Part shown: one piece after another, positions 25,280-35,397 of the stretch
Layout: each line of letters begins with the position of its first letter
How positions within the stretch are numbered: position 1 is the stretch's first letter
From: Lachnospiraceae bacterium
Lineage (GTDB): Bacteria; Bacillota; Clostridia; Lachnospirales; Lachnospiraceae
DNA: 64,000 nt
Assembly (NCBI GenBank): GCA_902363835.1
Contig: CABJBM010000002.1
Span: 292,155-356,154 of the forward strand
Direction of reading: 5' to 3'
Program-made: the position numbers and the translations under genes
Notes under the pieces: model-generated
Seen by the model: only the letters and a program-made list of their open reading frames with translations
What the model was told of the DNA's origin: nothing
Databases searched by the model: none

Positions 25280-26284
25280 TCAGCGCACCGATTCCCTTTC
25301 TACCAGAGTTAATGGAAACACCTTCTTCTGCAGCGTGTGGTTCTCGTTTATCAGGATTTTCACCGCTTCCTCCCCCTTTGCAGCCACATCCTGATGTATG
25401 GTGGTAAGAGGCGGATCACAGGTTTTGGCAAGCAGGGAATCGTCAAAACCTATGACGGAAATGTCCTTTGGAACCCTTACGCCCCTCCCGCGCAGTCCCA
25501 TACATAAGCCCACTGCCAGAATGTCTGCGGAAACAAACACTCCGTCAGGCCGTTGGGCCAGCCCCGCCAGATATTCCCCCATTTCGCAGCCGTATTCAAA
25601 GGACACTTCCCCTGACAATAACAAGGATTTTTCCGGATTCAATCCGTACTCTCCCAGGGCCTTTTCATACCCCTTATGGCGCAGGAAATTCACGCCCCTG
25701 TCATTGACATGCCCGGTCACATGGGCAATCCTTTTAAGCCCCTTTTCCAGCAGGTATTTAGTGGCCATATAACCGCCCTGCATGTCATCCACGCTGATTG
25801 AGTGAAAACCGGAAGCTTCGCAGTAACTGTCTACCAGCACCACCGGGATGTTCAGGGTCTTTAACTGACGGCACTCCTCGTCGTCATTCATCCCCACCAC
25901 AATGGCGCCGTCCAGCCCCCTGGTTCTGGCCACTTCCGCGTAAGTCTGGCCGGAGTCAGCTCCTGAAATCATGATGTGATAACCGCTTTTACGGGCCGCA
26001 TACTCCGCAGCAGACATGAAATCACCGTAAAATGGATTGGAGAACATCAATTCTTTTCCTGATTCCGTCTGAGGAATCAGCACTCCTAATAAGTTGCTTT
26101 TGTTGTTTACAAGGGTGCGGGCCGCCAGATTGGGAATGTATCCCAGCTCCTTTATGGCATCATTTACCCGCTTAATTGTTTCAGGGCTTAAGCTTTGCGA
26201 GGGTGTATTATTGATTACATAAGACACCGTGGCTATGGAAACCCCCGCCTTTTCAGCCACATCTTTTAAACCGGGCCGCTTCAT
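25280..26284 (-). CDS. LacI-family transcriptional regulator of the sugar locus
   Basis: A 334-aa protein. The N-terminal LacI helix-turn-helix is LKDVAEKAGVSIATVSYVIN, with the hinge helix PNLAARTLV. A periplasmic-binding-type effector domain follows (GVLIPQT, HSISVDDMQGGYMATKYL, DGVFVSADILAVGL). It sits inside the operon between the GH65 gene and the ABC genes. The palindrome near 30300 upstream of the operon is its likely operator. Confidence 0.93.
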   Translation of the reverse strand: MKRPGLKDVAEKAGVSIATVSYVINNTPSQSLSPETIKRVNDAIKELGYIPNLAARTLVNNKSNLLGVLIPQTESGKELMFSNPFYGDFMSAAEYAARKSGYHIMISGADSGQTYAEVARTRGLDGAIVVGMNDDEECRQLKTLNIPVVLVDSYCEASGFHSISVDDMQGGYMATKYLLEKGLKRIAHVTGHVNDRGVNFLRHKGYEKALGEYGLNPEKSLLLSGEVSFEYGCEMGEYLAGLAQRPDGVFVSADILAVGLCMGLRGRGVRVPKDISVIGFDDSLLAKTCDPPLTTIHQDVAAKGEEAVKILINENHTLQKKVFPLTLVERESVR

Positions 26285-26310
26285 AAAATCACCTTCCTTC
26301 TTATCATTTT

Positions 26311-28467
26311 TTACTCCTCTTCTGCTTCTATCTTTCCGCCTTTTTCGTCAATTACCGCCAAGTACCGCTTTCCTTTTATATAAAAGTGAAAAGATAAACC
26401 TTCCCAGTCCCTGGGAAGCCTGGGAGTTAACTCCGGCCTGCCCCCGTTTCCCAGTGACAGACCTGCGAAACCAAAAACCACCGCCTGCCAGGTAGCCCCT
26501 GCTGCAGCCAAATGAATGCCTTCCCGTCCTGTATTCTTCATCCGGTCTTCCAAATCCAGAAACAGGCTTTTGTCAAAATATTCACAAGCCTTTTCCTCCA
26601 GGCCTAAATATGCTGCCGCCCAGGCATGAATCCCAAAGCTTAAGCTGGAATCATGTAATGTCAGCGGTTCATAAAAATCCCAGATAGCCTTTTGCTGCCG
26701 TTTCGTAAACAATTCCGGTTTTAAGACCATGAGAAGTACCAAATCAGCCTGTTTTAACACCTGATACCTTTGGAGCCAGTCAAAATCATACTGGTGGTAA
26801 GCTGCGCTTCCATCCCCGGCCTTTTGCCCCGGAAATGCTTCCAGCCGGAGGAAATTGTCGTCCTGAATGTACAAGTCCCTGTCAGAATCATACTCAATCC
26901 TGCTTTTTTCTATAATGTCCTGCCATTTATTCATTTCCGTAACACCGGCTTTGGCTTCCTTTCTCCGGACTGCCTGCAAAGCCAGCCGGAGATTGTGGCG
27001 GGCCAGAAGTACGGTATAGGCGTTATTTCCCGAAACGCCGCAGTATTCGTCAGGTCCCTTAACAAAGAGCAGGTTATATACATCCTTTCTTTTGTCATAG
27101 GAAAATCTTCCGGCCCAGTACCTGGCGGTTTCCACGTACAGCTGTGCCGGCAGGTTATCCAGGGTTTCATCTCCTGAAACGTTTAAGTAGTTTTCAACGG
27201 CATAAGCAACGTCTGCGGTAATGTGAATCTCACAGCGCCCGATATCCCAGCTTTGGCACTGTTCTATGCCGCCTATGGCGCACATCCAAGGATACCTGGC
27301 TCCAGGCAGATTCAGTGCCTTTGCGTTCTCCTCTGCATCCGGCAGAGTGTTTAGGCGAAACAGGATCAGATTTCTTGCAGCCTGTGGATCCGTATATAAG
27401 TAAAACGGCAGCAGAAAAATGTCCGTATCCCAGAAGCAGCAGCCCTTATACCGTCCGTGGGTCAAGCCCCTAGCGCCAATGCTGACCCCAGAATCCTCCC
27501 ATGGGCAATTCTGAATAAGCTGAAACACGCTGTACCGCAGGGCGGACTGAAGGGAAGTGTCGTTTCCTTTTTGGGTGATCTGTATGTCGGCTTGGTCCCA
27601 GCGGGATTTCCAGGCCCGTTGGCTGTCTTTTAACAGTTCCCCAAAGGAATGGTTTATGACGTGAGGCCTTAAGTTCTGACTTCCCTTAGAGAGCGTCTGG
27701 AAAGCCTGGGAAGCTGCTTTTGAATCCTGCAAAACTGCTTCCGTATATAAAATCTTTTCGATCCTCACCATTTCCCCTTTTACCAGCGGAATGTTTAGTT
27801 CTTTTGCCGGGCAGTCAGGTATTAAAGCATCCTTTGCCGTACCCTTGGTTTGAAAAATGCGGGCAGTCATTGCTGCATGCAGACGGCCGGAGGCTTTGCT
27901 GTCAGCCTTTAAAAAACAGTAGTCCTCTCCTGTTTCCGTTTCTGAAACAGAGAGCAAAGACAGGGTATCTAAGTTTTCCTTTGTCTGGTCGTCCTCCACA
28001 GGCAGGTTCACGGTTTTCCCGTCTATTCCCATGAGAACATCTATATTCCCGTTGTAGTTTAAGGCCGTCAATTCCAGGGAAAGGGCTGATACGTGTTTAT
28101 TGTCCATGCTGATAAAGCGGGAAATGTCAATTTGCGTTTCCCTGCCTTCCTTATCTTTCCACACCGATTTCCTCTCAAAAAGGCCGTTGCTCATATCCAG
28201 GGATTGGGAAAAAGACTGGTAATCCCCTGTTCCCAGGGAAAGCCGGAAGAAAAACAAATCCGGCAGGTTCACCATGTCCGTAACACCGGGGCTGATATAC
28301 TCAAAACCGCCTGCCAGATAGTTGCAGCGCTCGTAAGCTTTTGCCCCGTCCATGTAAAACGAACACCGGGAACCCAGATAGCCGTTTGCCTGGCTGAATA
28401 TGCTTTCCAAAAATTTTGTATCTTCTCTGCCCTCACAGCGTATCTTCCATGGCTCATATTGAATCAT
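26311..28467 (-). CDS. GH65 family glycoside phosphorylase/hydrolase
   Basis: The start at 28467 has GGGAGGTG in front and overlaps the upstream gene by 14 bp. The 718-aa product carries the GH65 super-sandwich domain, the barrel motifs HGRYKGCCFWDTDIFLLPF and the catalytic glutamate in VKGPDEYCGVSGNNAYT. The family splits alpha-glucobioses (maltose, trehalose, kojibiose, nigerose) with phosphate. The exact substrate cannot be read from the sequence. With GH31 and the ABC importer it would process an imported alpha-glucoside inside the cell. Confidence 0.9.
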   Translation of the reverse strand: MIQYEPWKIRCEGREDTKFLESIFSQANGYLGSRCSFYMDGAKAYERCNYLAGGFEYISPGVTDMVNLPDLFFFRLSLGTGDYQSFSQSLDMSNGLFERKSVWKDKEGRETQIDISRFISMDNKHVSALSLELTALNYNGNIDVLMGIDGKTVNLPVEDDQTKENLDTLSLLSVSETETGEDYCFLKADSKASGRLHAAMTARIFQTKGTAKDALIPDCPAKELNIPLVKGEMVRIEKILYTEAVLQDSKAASQAFQTLSKGSQNLRPHVINHSFGELLKDSQRAWKSRWDQADIQITQKGNDTSLQSALRYSVFQLIQNCPWEDSGVSIGARGLTHGRYKGCCFWDTDIFLLPFYLYTDPQAARNLILFRLNTLPDAEENAKALNLPGARYPWMCAIGGIEQCQSWDIGRCEIHITADVAYAVENYLNVSGDETLDNLPAQLYVETARYWAGRFSYDKRKDVYNLLFVKGPDEYCGVSGNNAYTVLLARHNLRLALQAVRRKEAKAGVTEMNKWQDIIEKSRIEYDSDRDLYIQDDNFLRLEAFPGQKAGDGSAAYHQYDFDWLQRYQVLKQADLVLLMVLKPELFTKRQQKAIWDFYEPLTLHDSSLSFGIHAWAAAYLGLEEKACEYFDKSLFLDLEDRMKNTGREGIHLAAAGATWQAVVFGFAGLSLGNGGRPELTPRLPRDWEGLSFHFYIKGKRYLAVIDEKGGKIEAEEE

Positions 28468-30271
28468 TTTCCACACCTCCCTCATTTAACCCTTCCATTA
28501 AGCAATAGGCCAAAAATCCGGCACAGGTTGCAAATGCTGCTCCCGTGGTACATTCGCCTGTCATTTCATCCACGCTTTCACAGGCAATTCCATTGTCCAT
28601 GGAAGCCCTGCGCAGAAAGTCTAAAGACGCTTCCTTCCTGCCGCTGATCAGCCCGTTGGCAACGCTTAAGATCCAGGGATGGGGTGCATGGGGACAGCCA
28701 ATGTCGGAAAAAGGCTTTCCTGCAAAAGAGTATGGGTAATCCGGACTCCGCAGTGTCTCAACTGTATTTTTCCAAATGGAATCCTCCATGGTGCAAAATC
28801 CCAAATAAGGCAAAAGCTCCAGGCTTCCCGGCGGTTCGTCGTACACATCCCAGTTTCCTTCCTCGTCTACGGACCAGACAAAAATCTTCTTTCCCTGATA
28901 CTCCTTAATGCAATGGGTGCAAATGGCACGAAACAAGGTTGAAGCTTCCTCTTCCAGGCACTTAAGCGTTTCAGCAGGCCACAAATTATGGTAAATTTTC
29001 TCCAGATCCTGCAGGCACCGCCAAGTCAAAACATTGTTATACGTGCCATAGGGATAAACCCGCATGTCATCCGTTGGCTGTAAAAAGGTTTCATACAGAT
29101 GAAGGGTCTGACTTCGCTTGGTCTTTAGAATCGAAAGGATTTTCTTTACGCCTCTCTCAATATGGCTTTCCTGTAAAAGGTCAGTCTCTCCCGTAGCATT
29201 TACGTAACGGCTGAGGGCCATTAAGGGGGCGCACAGTTCATCCAGTTCAAAGCCCGGTTCCAGCACCGTCCCGTCTATGTAGCGGCTGTGAATGCCGATT
29301 TGTCTGATCTGACGGGTAAATACGTAATCCAGAAGTTCCTTTGCATACTGTGGGTCCGCCTTAAGAATGGAAGGAAAGCTCCACAGCAGGCTGTCCCTGT
29401 CCCAATAAGCTGCGCTGACGTAATATCTGGGACTTCTGGAAGTGACCATAACCACTTCCTCTGTATCCATGGTCATACCTGTGGCATAAAAGAAGTTAAA
29501 AAACAAGTTCCGGTTTAACAGGGCATCCACTTCCCGTATGCCCACGGTTTTCTGACGCTCCCGCAGCCAGCACAGAGTTTCCTCATAAACCCCGTCAAAG
29601 GTCTGCCGCAAAAGCTCCTTTGCCGCAGTGGCCGCAGACACTTCTTCAAAGCCCACGCCCCAGAAAATGTCCAGCACCACGGATTCCCCTGACTCTAACC
29701 GGCAGTCATGGGTCCCTTTGCAGCGTATTTCCTCTCCCTGTTCAAATTCCCATTTAACGGGCAAAGACGCCATGGGTGCAAATGCCATAACAGGCATTCC
29801 AATGGACAAATCAAAAACCGGGCCGTCATTCCAGCCGGAGTGGTAAACCTTTCTCTCTCCTGCAACCGTCTTATCCTCGTTGACACTGTGGGTCACTTTT
29901 TTCCATGCCCCGCTGAAACCACAGGAAATCTCCCTGTCTTTGCCGGAATGATTGGTAACGGTCAAACGTATGGCAAAGGCCTTATGGCCTATGGGAGTTA
30001 GAAAAATCCCCTCCGTACCAATTCCGTCCTTTTCCGATGCAAAGCTGGGAATCCAGTCACATTCCCGGTTCCATCTCAAATCACAGAGCAGATCCTGGTT
30101 CTCCGCCCGCACAAAAGGCCGTATGAGAGGTTCGCTTTCACCGCCCCAAAAAGCCAGCATCCCTTTATAGCCCATATGCAGCACCGTAAAGCTTTCTATG
30201 GAAGCCGTGGCCTGGTCCAGTGTCGGCAGGCTGACAAATTCATTCCCAGTGGGCATATAGTAATTTTGCAT
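28454..30271 (-). CDS. Six-hairpin glycosidase, (alpha/alpha)6 barrel, family unassigned
   Basis: The start at 30271 (MQNYYMPTGN) has GGGGAGG upstream, whereas the longer frame to 30367 crosses the promoter. The 605-aa product has an N-terminal beta-sandwich (1-240) and a C-terminal helical barrel with AAYWDRDSLLWSFPSIL, an EPGFELDELCAPL segment and GAAFATCAGFLAYCL. Acidic pairs in DRD and DE are candidate catalytic residues. The layout is like GH15, GH94 and amylo-1,6-glucosidases, but I cannot fix the family. It is the first gene of the sugar operon. Confidence 0.75.
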   Translation of the reverse strand: MQNYYMPTGNEFVSLPTLDQATASIESFTVLHMGYKGMLAFWGGESEPLIRPFVRAENQDLLCDLRWNRECDWIPSFASEKDGIGTEGIFLTPIGHKAFAIRLTVTNHSGKDREISCGFSGAWKKVTHSVNEDKTVAGERKVYHSGWNDGPVFDLSIGMPVMAFAPMASLPVKWEFEQGEEIRCKGTHDCRLESGESVVLDIFWGVGFEEVSAATAAKELLRQTFDGVYEETLCWLRERQKTVGIREVDALLNRNLFFNFFYATGMTMDTEEVVMVTSRSPRYYVSAAYWDRDSLLWSFPSILKADPQYAKELLDYVFTRQIRQIGIHSRYIDGTVLEPGFELDELCAPLMALSRYVNATGETDLLQESHIERGVKKILSILKTKRSQTLHLYETFLQPTDDMRVYPYGTYNNVLTWRCLQDLEKIYHNLWPAETLKCLEEEASTLFRAICTHCIKEYQGKKIFVWSVDEEGNWDVYDEPPGSLELLPYLGFCTMEDSIWKNTVETLRSPDYPYSFAGKPFSDIGCPHAPHPWILSVANGLISGRKEASLDFLRRASMDNGIACESVDEMTGECTTGAAFATCAGFLAYCLMEGLNEGGVENDSI

Positions 30272-30294
30272 AAAAAATACCTCCCCAAATTTTA

Positions 30295-30367
30295 CTGAAA
30301 CGCTTAAGTAGTCAATACAAAACCATTGATATTGTATAGTATATACTCTGTTTTCTTTTTTTGTCAA
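30295..30367 (-). promoter_or_regulatory. Promoter and LacI-type operator of the sugar operon
   Basis: On the minus strand, TTGACA (30367-30362), an 18-bp spacer and TATACT (30343-30338) make a good sigma-A promoter. Just downstream of the predicted transcript start is an imperfect palindrome CTGAAACGCTTAAG (30308-30295) with the central CG usual for LacI operators. It would act as a roadblock for the locus regulator or for CcpA. Confidence 0.7.
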
Positions 30368-30427
30368 TATGTTTTAGTAAAAATTTCTTAATTGCAAATG
30401 AAGATTTGTGTATATGGACAATCGTCA

Positions 30428-30464
30428 AAAGCCCCCATTTCAGCTGTTTAAAAATGGGGGCTTT
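30428..30464 (-). terminator. Terminator of the Opp/aldolase operon
   Basis: A 13-bp perfect stem (AAAGCCCCCATTT and its complement, 30452-30464 and 30428-30440) with a short loop, six bases after the stop of the aldolase gene on the minus strand. The RNA continues GGGGGCUUUUGAC. Confidence 0.8.
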
Positions 30465-30469
30465 GCTGC

Positions 30470-31393
30470 CTAAAACCGGAACATTTCCAGATCCTCTGCC
30501 TGATACTTTTCTCTGATCTGCCTTAATTTCATTTTTAAATCTGCCAGCTCCTCATCCTTATAATTATGGAATGGCCGCCTGGAATATCCTCCTTCAAGCC
30601 CTCTCCATCTCATCAGGCTATGTACGCAGGATGGAAAATCGTATTGAAGGCAGGCAAAGATAAATTCATCTGCAATCCGCTGCAGCCGGATGCCGCCCGG
30701 TATATCACTGTTTTGAACGCATCGGTATATGCTCTGGTATATTTCCGGGATGACATTATAGAAAGATCCGATAAGCCCATCCGCTCCAAAACACAATCCG
30801 GAAAAGGCCATCTCATCGCATCCCGAATAGATCATGAAATCCTTACCCAGAATCTCTTTTAAAGAGCCCATCTCATCATGGCTTCTGGCGGTATATTTCA
30901 GTCCTTTCACATGATCGATCTCAGCGATTTTAAGGATTAAGTCCTTGTCCATGATTCCTGCCAGTTGAATGTTATAAACAATCATCGGAAGGCTGGTGGA
31001 TTTTGCAATATCATCATAATAATGATAAATATCTTCTTTTGAAAACTTCCAATAGAAAGGAGGAACTGATGAAATGGCATCTGCTCCTGCTGCCTCCGCA
31101 TGCTCTGCCAGACCTATGCTCTTTCTGGTTCCAATATCCCCGACGTGAACAATCACCGGCACCCTTCCTTTTACCTGATCAATGACAATATCCACCACCT
31201 GATTTCTTTCCTCCGGCGTCATGGTAAAGCATTCTCCTGTACTTCCGGTTAAATAAAACCCATTTACCCCTGTTCCAATCATAAATTCTGTCATATTTCT
31301 TGTACAGGCTTCGTCAATATTCTCTTTTTCATCAAAAAATGCCATGGTTGCAGGAATGACTCCTTTAATATCTGTAATTTGAAATTTACTCAT
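30470..31393 (-). CDS. DapA/N-acetylneuraminate lyase family aldolase
   Basis: The start at 31393 has GGAGG six bases upstream. A longer frame to 31435 would overlap the oppF stop. The 307-aa (beta/alpha)8 protein keeps the family motifs: GSTGECFTMTPEER, the tyrosine in IVYNIQLAG and the Schiff-base lysine in VKGLKYTARS. Members split or form 2-keto acids with pyruvate. It is the last gene of the Opp operon, so the substrate is probably a compound brought in by that importer. GSTGE cannot by itself separate sialate lyase from other members. Confidence 0.88.
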   Translation of the reverse strand: MSKFQITDIKGVIPATMAFFDEKENIDEACTRNMTEFMIGTGVNGFYLTGSTGECFTMTPEERNQVVDIVIDQVKGRVPVIVHVGDIGTRKSIGLAEHAEAAGADAISSVPPFYWKFSKEDIYHYYDDIAKSTSLPMIVYNIQLAGIMDKDLILKIAEIDHVKGLKYTARSHDEMGSLKEILGKDFMIYSGCDEMAFSGLCFGADGLIGSFYNVIPEIYQSIYRCVQNSDIPGGIRLQRIADEFIFACLQYDFPSCVHSLMRWRGLEGGYSRRPFHNYKDEELADLKMKLRQIREKYQAEDLEMFRF

Positions 31394-31407
31394 TTTAACC
31401 TCCGGAT

Positions 31408-32421
31408 TTATAAGTTTTCGGCCAGATGGCAGCATACCAGATGCTCATGGCCGTTATGATTGATTCTGTGTGCTTCGGGTATTTCCGTTTTGCAGCGCGG
31501 GATGCATTGGGGACAGCGGGGATGAAAGGGGCAGCCGCCAGGCGGGTCCACCGGACTTGGGACATCTCCCTGAAGCGGAATCCTCTTACGGCGTCTGTTA
31601 ATATCAGCAATGGGAATGGCGCTTAACAGGGCTTTTGTATATGGATGCAAGGTGTTTTCAAAAAGCTCCTGGGTCTCCGCCAGTTCCACAATATGTCCCA
31701 GATACATTACTGCAATTCGGTCACTGATGTACTCGACTACGGACAGATCATGAGTTATGAACATATAGGTCAGATTCTTTTTTTCCTTTAATTCCTTTAA
31801 CAACTGTAAAACCTGGGCCTGAATGGAAACATCCAGCGCAGAAACCGCTTCGTCACATACAATAAACTCAGGATCAACGGAAAGCGCCCTTGCTATGCCG
31901 ATCCGCTGCCTCTGTCCTCCGGAAAACTCATTGGGGTACCGTTCCATATACTCCTTGGGAAGATTTACTTCTTCCAGAAGTTTTGCAATCTTTTCCCGTC
32001 TTTCCTTTTTGCTCTTCATTCCAAACCGGATCAACGGCTCCTGCATGGTACCGAATATGGTGAAAGAGGGATTTAAAGATGAATAGGGGTTTTGGAAAAC
32101 AATCTGCATCTTTTTACGGGCATTGTCCAGTTCCTTTTTCGGCATTTTTGTAATGTCTTTCTCTCCTTCCGGAAAATGGTAAAACACTTCTCCTGAAAAG
32201 GGCCTGATCAGCTGCAGAATGCTTTTTCCCAGAGTGGTTTTTCCGCAGCCCGATTCCCCTACAACACCAAGGATCTCCCCTCTGAAAATATCCAGATCCA
32301 CCTGGTCCACCGCCTTTACATAACCAACAGTCCTTTTAAATATCCCTTTTCTGACCGGGTAGTAGGTCTTTAATCCTTTCACAGAAATCAGTATTTCTTT
32401 CCTCTCCTTGTTCTCATTCAT
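31408..32421 (-). CDS. Opp/Dpp-type ABC ATPase, OppF
   Basis: A 337-aa nucleotide-binding protein with Walker [16 protein letters not shown] signature NEFSGGQRQRIGIARAL, Walker B EFIVCDEAVSALD and the C-terminal oligopeptide extension CPFHPRCPQCIPRC. That extension has the cysteine set of a 4Fe-4S-like cap seen in Opp/Dpp ATPases. It overlaps the upstream oppD by eight bases and is the paired subunit of the importer. Confidence 0.95.
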   Translation of the reverse strand: MNENKERKEILISVKGLKTYYPVRKGIFKRTVGYVKAVDQVDLDIFRGEILGVVGESGCGKTTLGKSILQLIRPFSGEVFYHFPEGEKDITKMPKKELDNARKKMQIVFQNPYSSLNPSFTIFGTMQEPLIRFGMKSKKERREKIAKLLEEVNLPKEYMERYPNEFSGGQRQRIGIARALSVDPEFIVCDEAVSALDVSIQAQVLQLLKELKEKKNLTYMFITHDLSVVEYISDRIAVMYLGHIVELAETQELFENTLHPYTKALLSAIPIADINRRRKRIPLQGDVPSPVDPPGGCPFHPRCPQCIPRCKTEIPEAHRINHNGHEHLVCCHLAENL

Positions 32422-33433
32422 GATGCTGGCCCTCCTCTTTTAAACAGTCACGGAAGCACCGGCACATATGTCCGGGAGCGGTCATATGCTCATCCGGAAG
32501 CCTTTCCTCACATACCGGTTCTGCATATGGACATCTTGGAGCAAACTGACAGCCTAGCGGACGGTTATAAGGATCCGGAGTGGAACCTTTGATTGGCTCA
32601 AGCTTCTGCTTTTTCCCCCGTCCCAAAACAGGAATGGAATTTAACAGTGCCTTTGTATAAGGATGGGAAGGCTCCGTCAGGACCGCCCTGGCATCTCCGC
32701 TCTCTACGATATTTCCCATATACATCACCGCAACATCATCTGCCAGTTCTGCCACTACCCCCATATCATGGGTAATTAACAAAATGGCGGTATCATTGTT
32801 ATGTTTTAAATCCAGCATCAATTCAAATATCTGAGCCTGAATCGTGACATCCAGGGCCGTAGTCGGTTCATCCGCAATCAGTACTCTGGGCCTGCAGCTC
32901 ATTGCCATTGCGATCATGGCGCGCTGGCACATCCCCCCGGAAAACTGATGAGGATATTCATAAAACCGTTTTTCCGGCATAGGGATTCCCATTTCCTTCA
33001 AAAGTCCGATGGAGGCCCTTGCAGCTTCCCCTCTGTTTTTTGCTCTCCCATGAGACAGAAGTGCTTCATTGATCTGGTATCCCACGGTAAACACCGGATT
33101 CAGCGCTGTCATGGGATCCTGGAATATCATGGAAATACCGCTGCCCCGGATCTTACGCATTTCATTTCCTTTTCTCTTTAGTTGGTCAATCCGGATATCC
33201 TTACCATCGTTAAAAAAATGAATCTCGCCTTTTTCAATCCTGGAGAGATCAGGAAGCAATCCCATGATGGAATTTGCAGTAACCGATTTCCCGCATCCGC
33301 TCTCTCCTACGATACATAGAATCCTTCGCTTTTTTAAATCAAAGTTGATTCCTCTGATTACCTGATTGCAGCGATCATTGTTATAAAAGTTTACATGGAG
33401 GTTTTTAACACTTACTACCGTATCATGACTCAT
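32414..33433 (-). CDS. Opp/Dpp-type ABC ATPase, OppD
   Basis: The start at 33433 ([12 protein letters not shown]) has AAGGAGG upstream. The longer frame to 33475 runs into oppC. The 339-aa product has Walker [14 protein letters not shown], signature [17 protein letters not shown], Walker [14 protein letters not shown] and the extension [14 protein letters not shown]. It energises the five-part importer together with OppF. Confidence 0.95.
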   Translation of the reverse strand: MSHDTVVSVKNLHVNFYNNDRCNQVIRGINFDLKKRRILCIVGESGCGKSVTANSIMGLLPDLSRIEKGEIHFFNDGKDIRIDQLKRKGNEMRKIRGSGISMIFQDPMTALNPVFTVGYQINEALLSHGRAKNRGEAARASIGLLKEMGIPMPEKRFYEYPHQFSGGMCQRAMIAMAMSCRPRVLIADEPTTALDVTIQAQIFELMLDLKHNNDTAILLITHDMGVVAELADDVAVMYMGNIVESGDARAVLTEPSHPYTKALLNSIPVLGRGKKQKLEPIKGSTPDPYNRPLGCQFAPRCPYAEPVCEERLPDEHMTAPGHMCRCFRDCLKEEGQHHE

Positions 33434-33446
33434 CTGACCTTCCTCC

Positions 33447-34355
33447 TTAACCAATTTGAGACGGATCTGCTGCATCTCTTAAGCCATCACCTATGAAGTT
33501 GATGCTGATAACAAACAGGGTTACCACAACACCGGTAGGTACCCAGACCCACCATGCATCCCTTAGTATCATGATATCCTGTGCCGCATTCAATATATTT
33601 CCCCAGGTAGCCACCTCCAGCGGAACGCCCAGTCCAAGGAAGCTAAGTGAAGTCTCCTGCAGAATGAACATTGCTGTTGACAATGTTATGTTAACAAAAA
33701 TAGGGCCAACTGCATTGGGAAGCATATGAATAAAAGCAATCCTCATGGATCCTATGCCAAATGCCTTTAAGGCCTGGACATATTCCTCCTCCCGCAGGGA
33801 AAGCATCTGGGATCTGGCCATTCGGTACATGGATGGCCAGCCGGTTATGGAAAATATGAAAATCAGATTCCACAGGCTCTGCCCGGTTATGGTCACAAGG
33901 ATCAGTACCATTATCATCTGGGGAAACGCCATTAAAATCTCTGAAATCTTCATGACAATCCCGTCTGCCAGCCCTCCTTTATAACCTGCGATTGTACCCA
34001 GAGAAACACCCAACAGCGTGGCAATCAACGCAGATCCAAGACCAACCCCAATAGAAATTCTGCCGCCATACAGGATTCTTGCAAAAACATCACGTCCGAT
34101 TTTATCCGTACCAAGAATGTGTTTTGCTGACGGTGCCTGCAGGATGCTCCTTAAATCGATCTTGGCAGATGAATTGGACGTGACAAGAGGAGCTGCAAAA
34201 CAGATAAAAAAGATAACAATAAAAATAATAAGACCCACCATGGAAAGTTTATTGGCAAGCAATTTCCTTAATACCCTGCTTTTCAGCCGTTTCTTTGCTT
34301 TCCCGGATTCCTCCTGAGCAAGGATCCGATCCATTTTTTTCTCTAATGCACTCAT
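33447..34355 (-). CDS. Opp/Dpp-type ABC permease, OppC
   Basis: The start at 34355 is preferred, since an ATG at 34364 abuts the AGGAGGT site. About 302 residues with a long basic N terminus and six membrane helices. The EAA loop is EEEYVQALKAFGIGSMRIAFIHMLPNA. It also has the HILGTDKIGRDVFARILYG segment typical of OppC/DppC. Confidence 0.95.
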   Translation of the reverse strand: MSALEKKMDRILAQEESGKAKKRLKSRVLRKLLANKLSMVGLIIFIVIFFICFAAPLVTSNSSAKIDLRSILQAPSAKHILGTDKIGRDVFARILYGGRISIGVGLGSALIATLLGVSLGTIAGYKGGLADGIVMKISEILMAFPQMIMVLILVTITGQSLWNLIFIFSITGWPSMYRMARSQMLSLREEEYVQALKAFGIGSMRIAFIHMLPNAVGPIFVNITLSTAMFILQETSLSFLGLGVPLEVATWGNILNAAQDIMILRDAWWVWVPTGVVVTLFVISINFIGDGLRDAADPSQIG

Positions 34356-34369
34356 AGATCCCATACCTC

Positions 34370-35329
34370 CTAACTCAGTTTTATCCGGGGATCCAGCATA
34401 GCGGTGATTAAATCAACCAAAATGCTTGACACCAGAACAATCAACACGGAAAAAAATCCGATCATCATGACAAGGGGAGTGTTCTGCGCCCGCACGGCCT
34501 TAATGAAAAGACCTCCGATTCCAGGCCACTGGAATACCTCCTCCACAACAACTGCCCCGCCGATCAGCATGGGCAGCCGGAATCCGATTAATACCACAAC
34601 AGGAGTCACCGCGGCCCTGAGACCATGCAGGAGATTCACCCTCCACTCCGGGACTCCTTTTGATCTTGCGGTTTTCATATAATCCCTTCCCATGGATTCC
34701 AGCATGCTGCCCCTTGCATACCGCATCACACCGGCTGTCATGGAAAAACCCAGGACAGCAGCCGGCAGGATTAAATACGGCAATCTCTGAATAAAGCTCT
34801 GCCCGGCATGAGCCATCCGCCCCCCTGCCGGGAGTATGCTGTGATGGAGAGCCAGGGCATTGATACAGATGAGACCGAATAAAAATTGGGGAATCGCCAC
34901 ACCCACCATTCCCACTACGTCCAGGATATGATCCAGTGCACTTCCCTTTTTCAGGGCACTGATCACGCCCAGAAAAATACCGAATACAGAAGACATGATC
35001 AGGGCGGCTACGGATAATTCAATCGTTGCCGAAATATGATTCCTCATAATTTCCGCAACAGGCACTCCGGACTGCAGGGAGTAACCAAAATCACCGTGAA
35101 GGATGCCCGTCAGCCATTTAACGTACCGGATGACAAAGGGATCATTTAAGCCAAGGGAATTTCTCATCTGGTCAAGCTGTTCCGCCGACATTGTGGAAAG
35201 CGCATCCGGCGGAATAAGGAAATCAATCGCATCACCTGGCATCAGTTCAATTCCCAGATAAATGAGAAAGCTGATGACCAGCATCATTGGAATTAATGAT
35301 AAAATCTTTCTGATTGTATAAGTAGCCAT
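34370..35329 (-). CDS. Opp/Dpp-type ABC permease, OppB
   Basis: A 319-aa permease with an N-terminal helix, the family LNDPFVIRYVKWLTGILHGDFGYS block, an EAA loop (MKTARSKGVPEWRVNLLHGLR) and the end LDPRIKLS. It pairs with OppC, which starts 15 bp later. The stem-loop at 35344-35379 separates it from the binding-protein gene. Confidence 0.95.
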   Translation of the reverse strand: MATYTIRKILSLIPMMLVISFLIYLGIELMPGDAIDFLIPPDALSTMSAEQLDQMRNSLGLNDPFVIRYVKWLTGILHGDFGYSLQSGVPVAEIMRNHISATIELSVAALIMSSVFGIFLGVISALKKGSALDHILDVVGMVGVAIPQFLFGLICINALALHHSILPAGGRMAHAGQSFIQRLPYLILPAAVLGFSMTAGVMRYARGSMLESMGRDYMKTARSKGVPEWRVNLLHGLRAAVTPVVVLIGFRLPMLIGGAVVVEEVFQWPGIGGLFIKAVRAQNTPLVMMIGFFSVLIVLVSSILVDLITAMLDPRIKLS

Positions 35330-35343
35330 TTAATTCCTCCTGT

Positions 35344-35379
35344 TATAAACGGTGAACCCTGACAGATCCACCGTTTATA
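35344..35379 (-). other. Stem-loop between binding-protein and permease genes
   Basis: A perfect 11-bp inverted repeat (TATAAACGGTG and its complement) with a 14-base loop, directly before the oppB ribosome site. There is no U-run. Such hairpins often protect the mRNA of the abundant binding protein and lower permease expression. Confidence 0.6.
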
Positions 35380-35397
35380 TGCTTTATCAATTGGAGA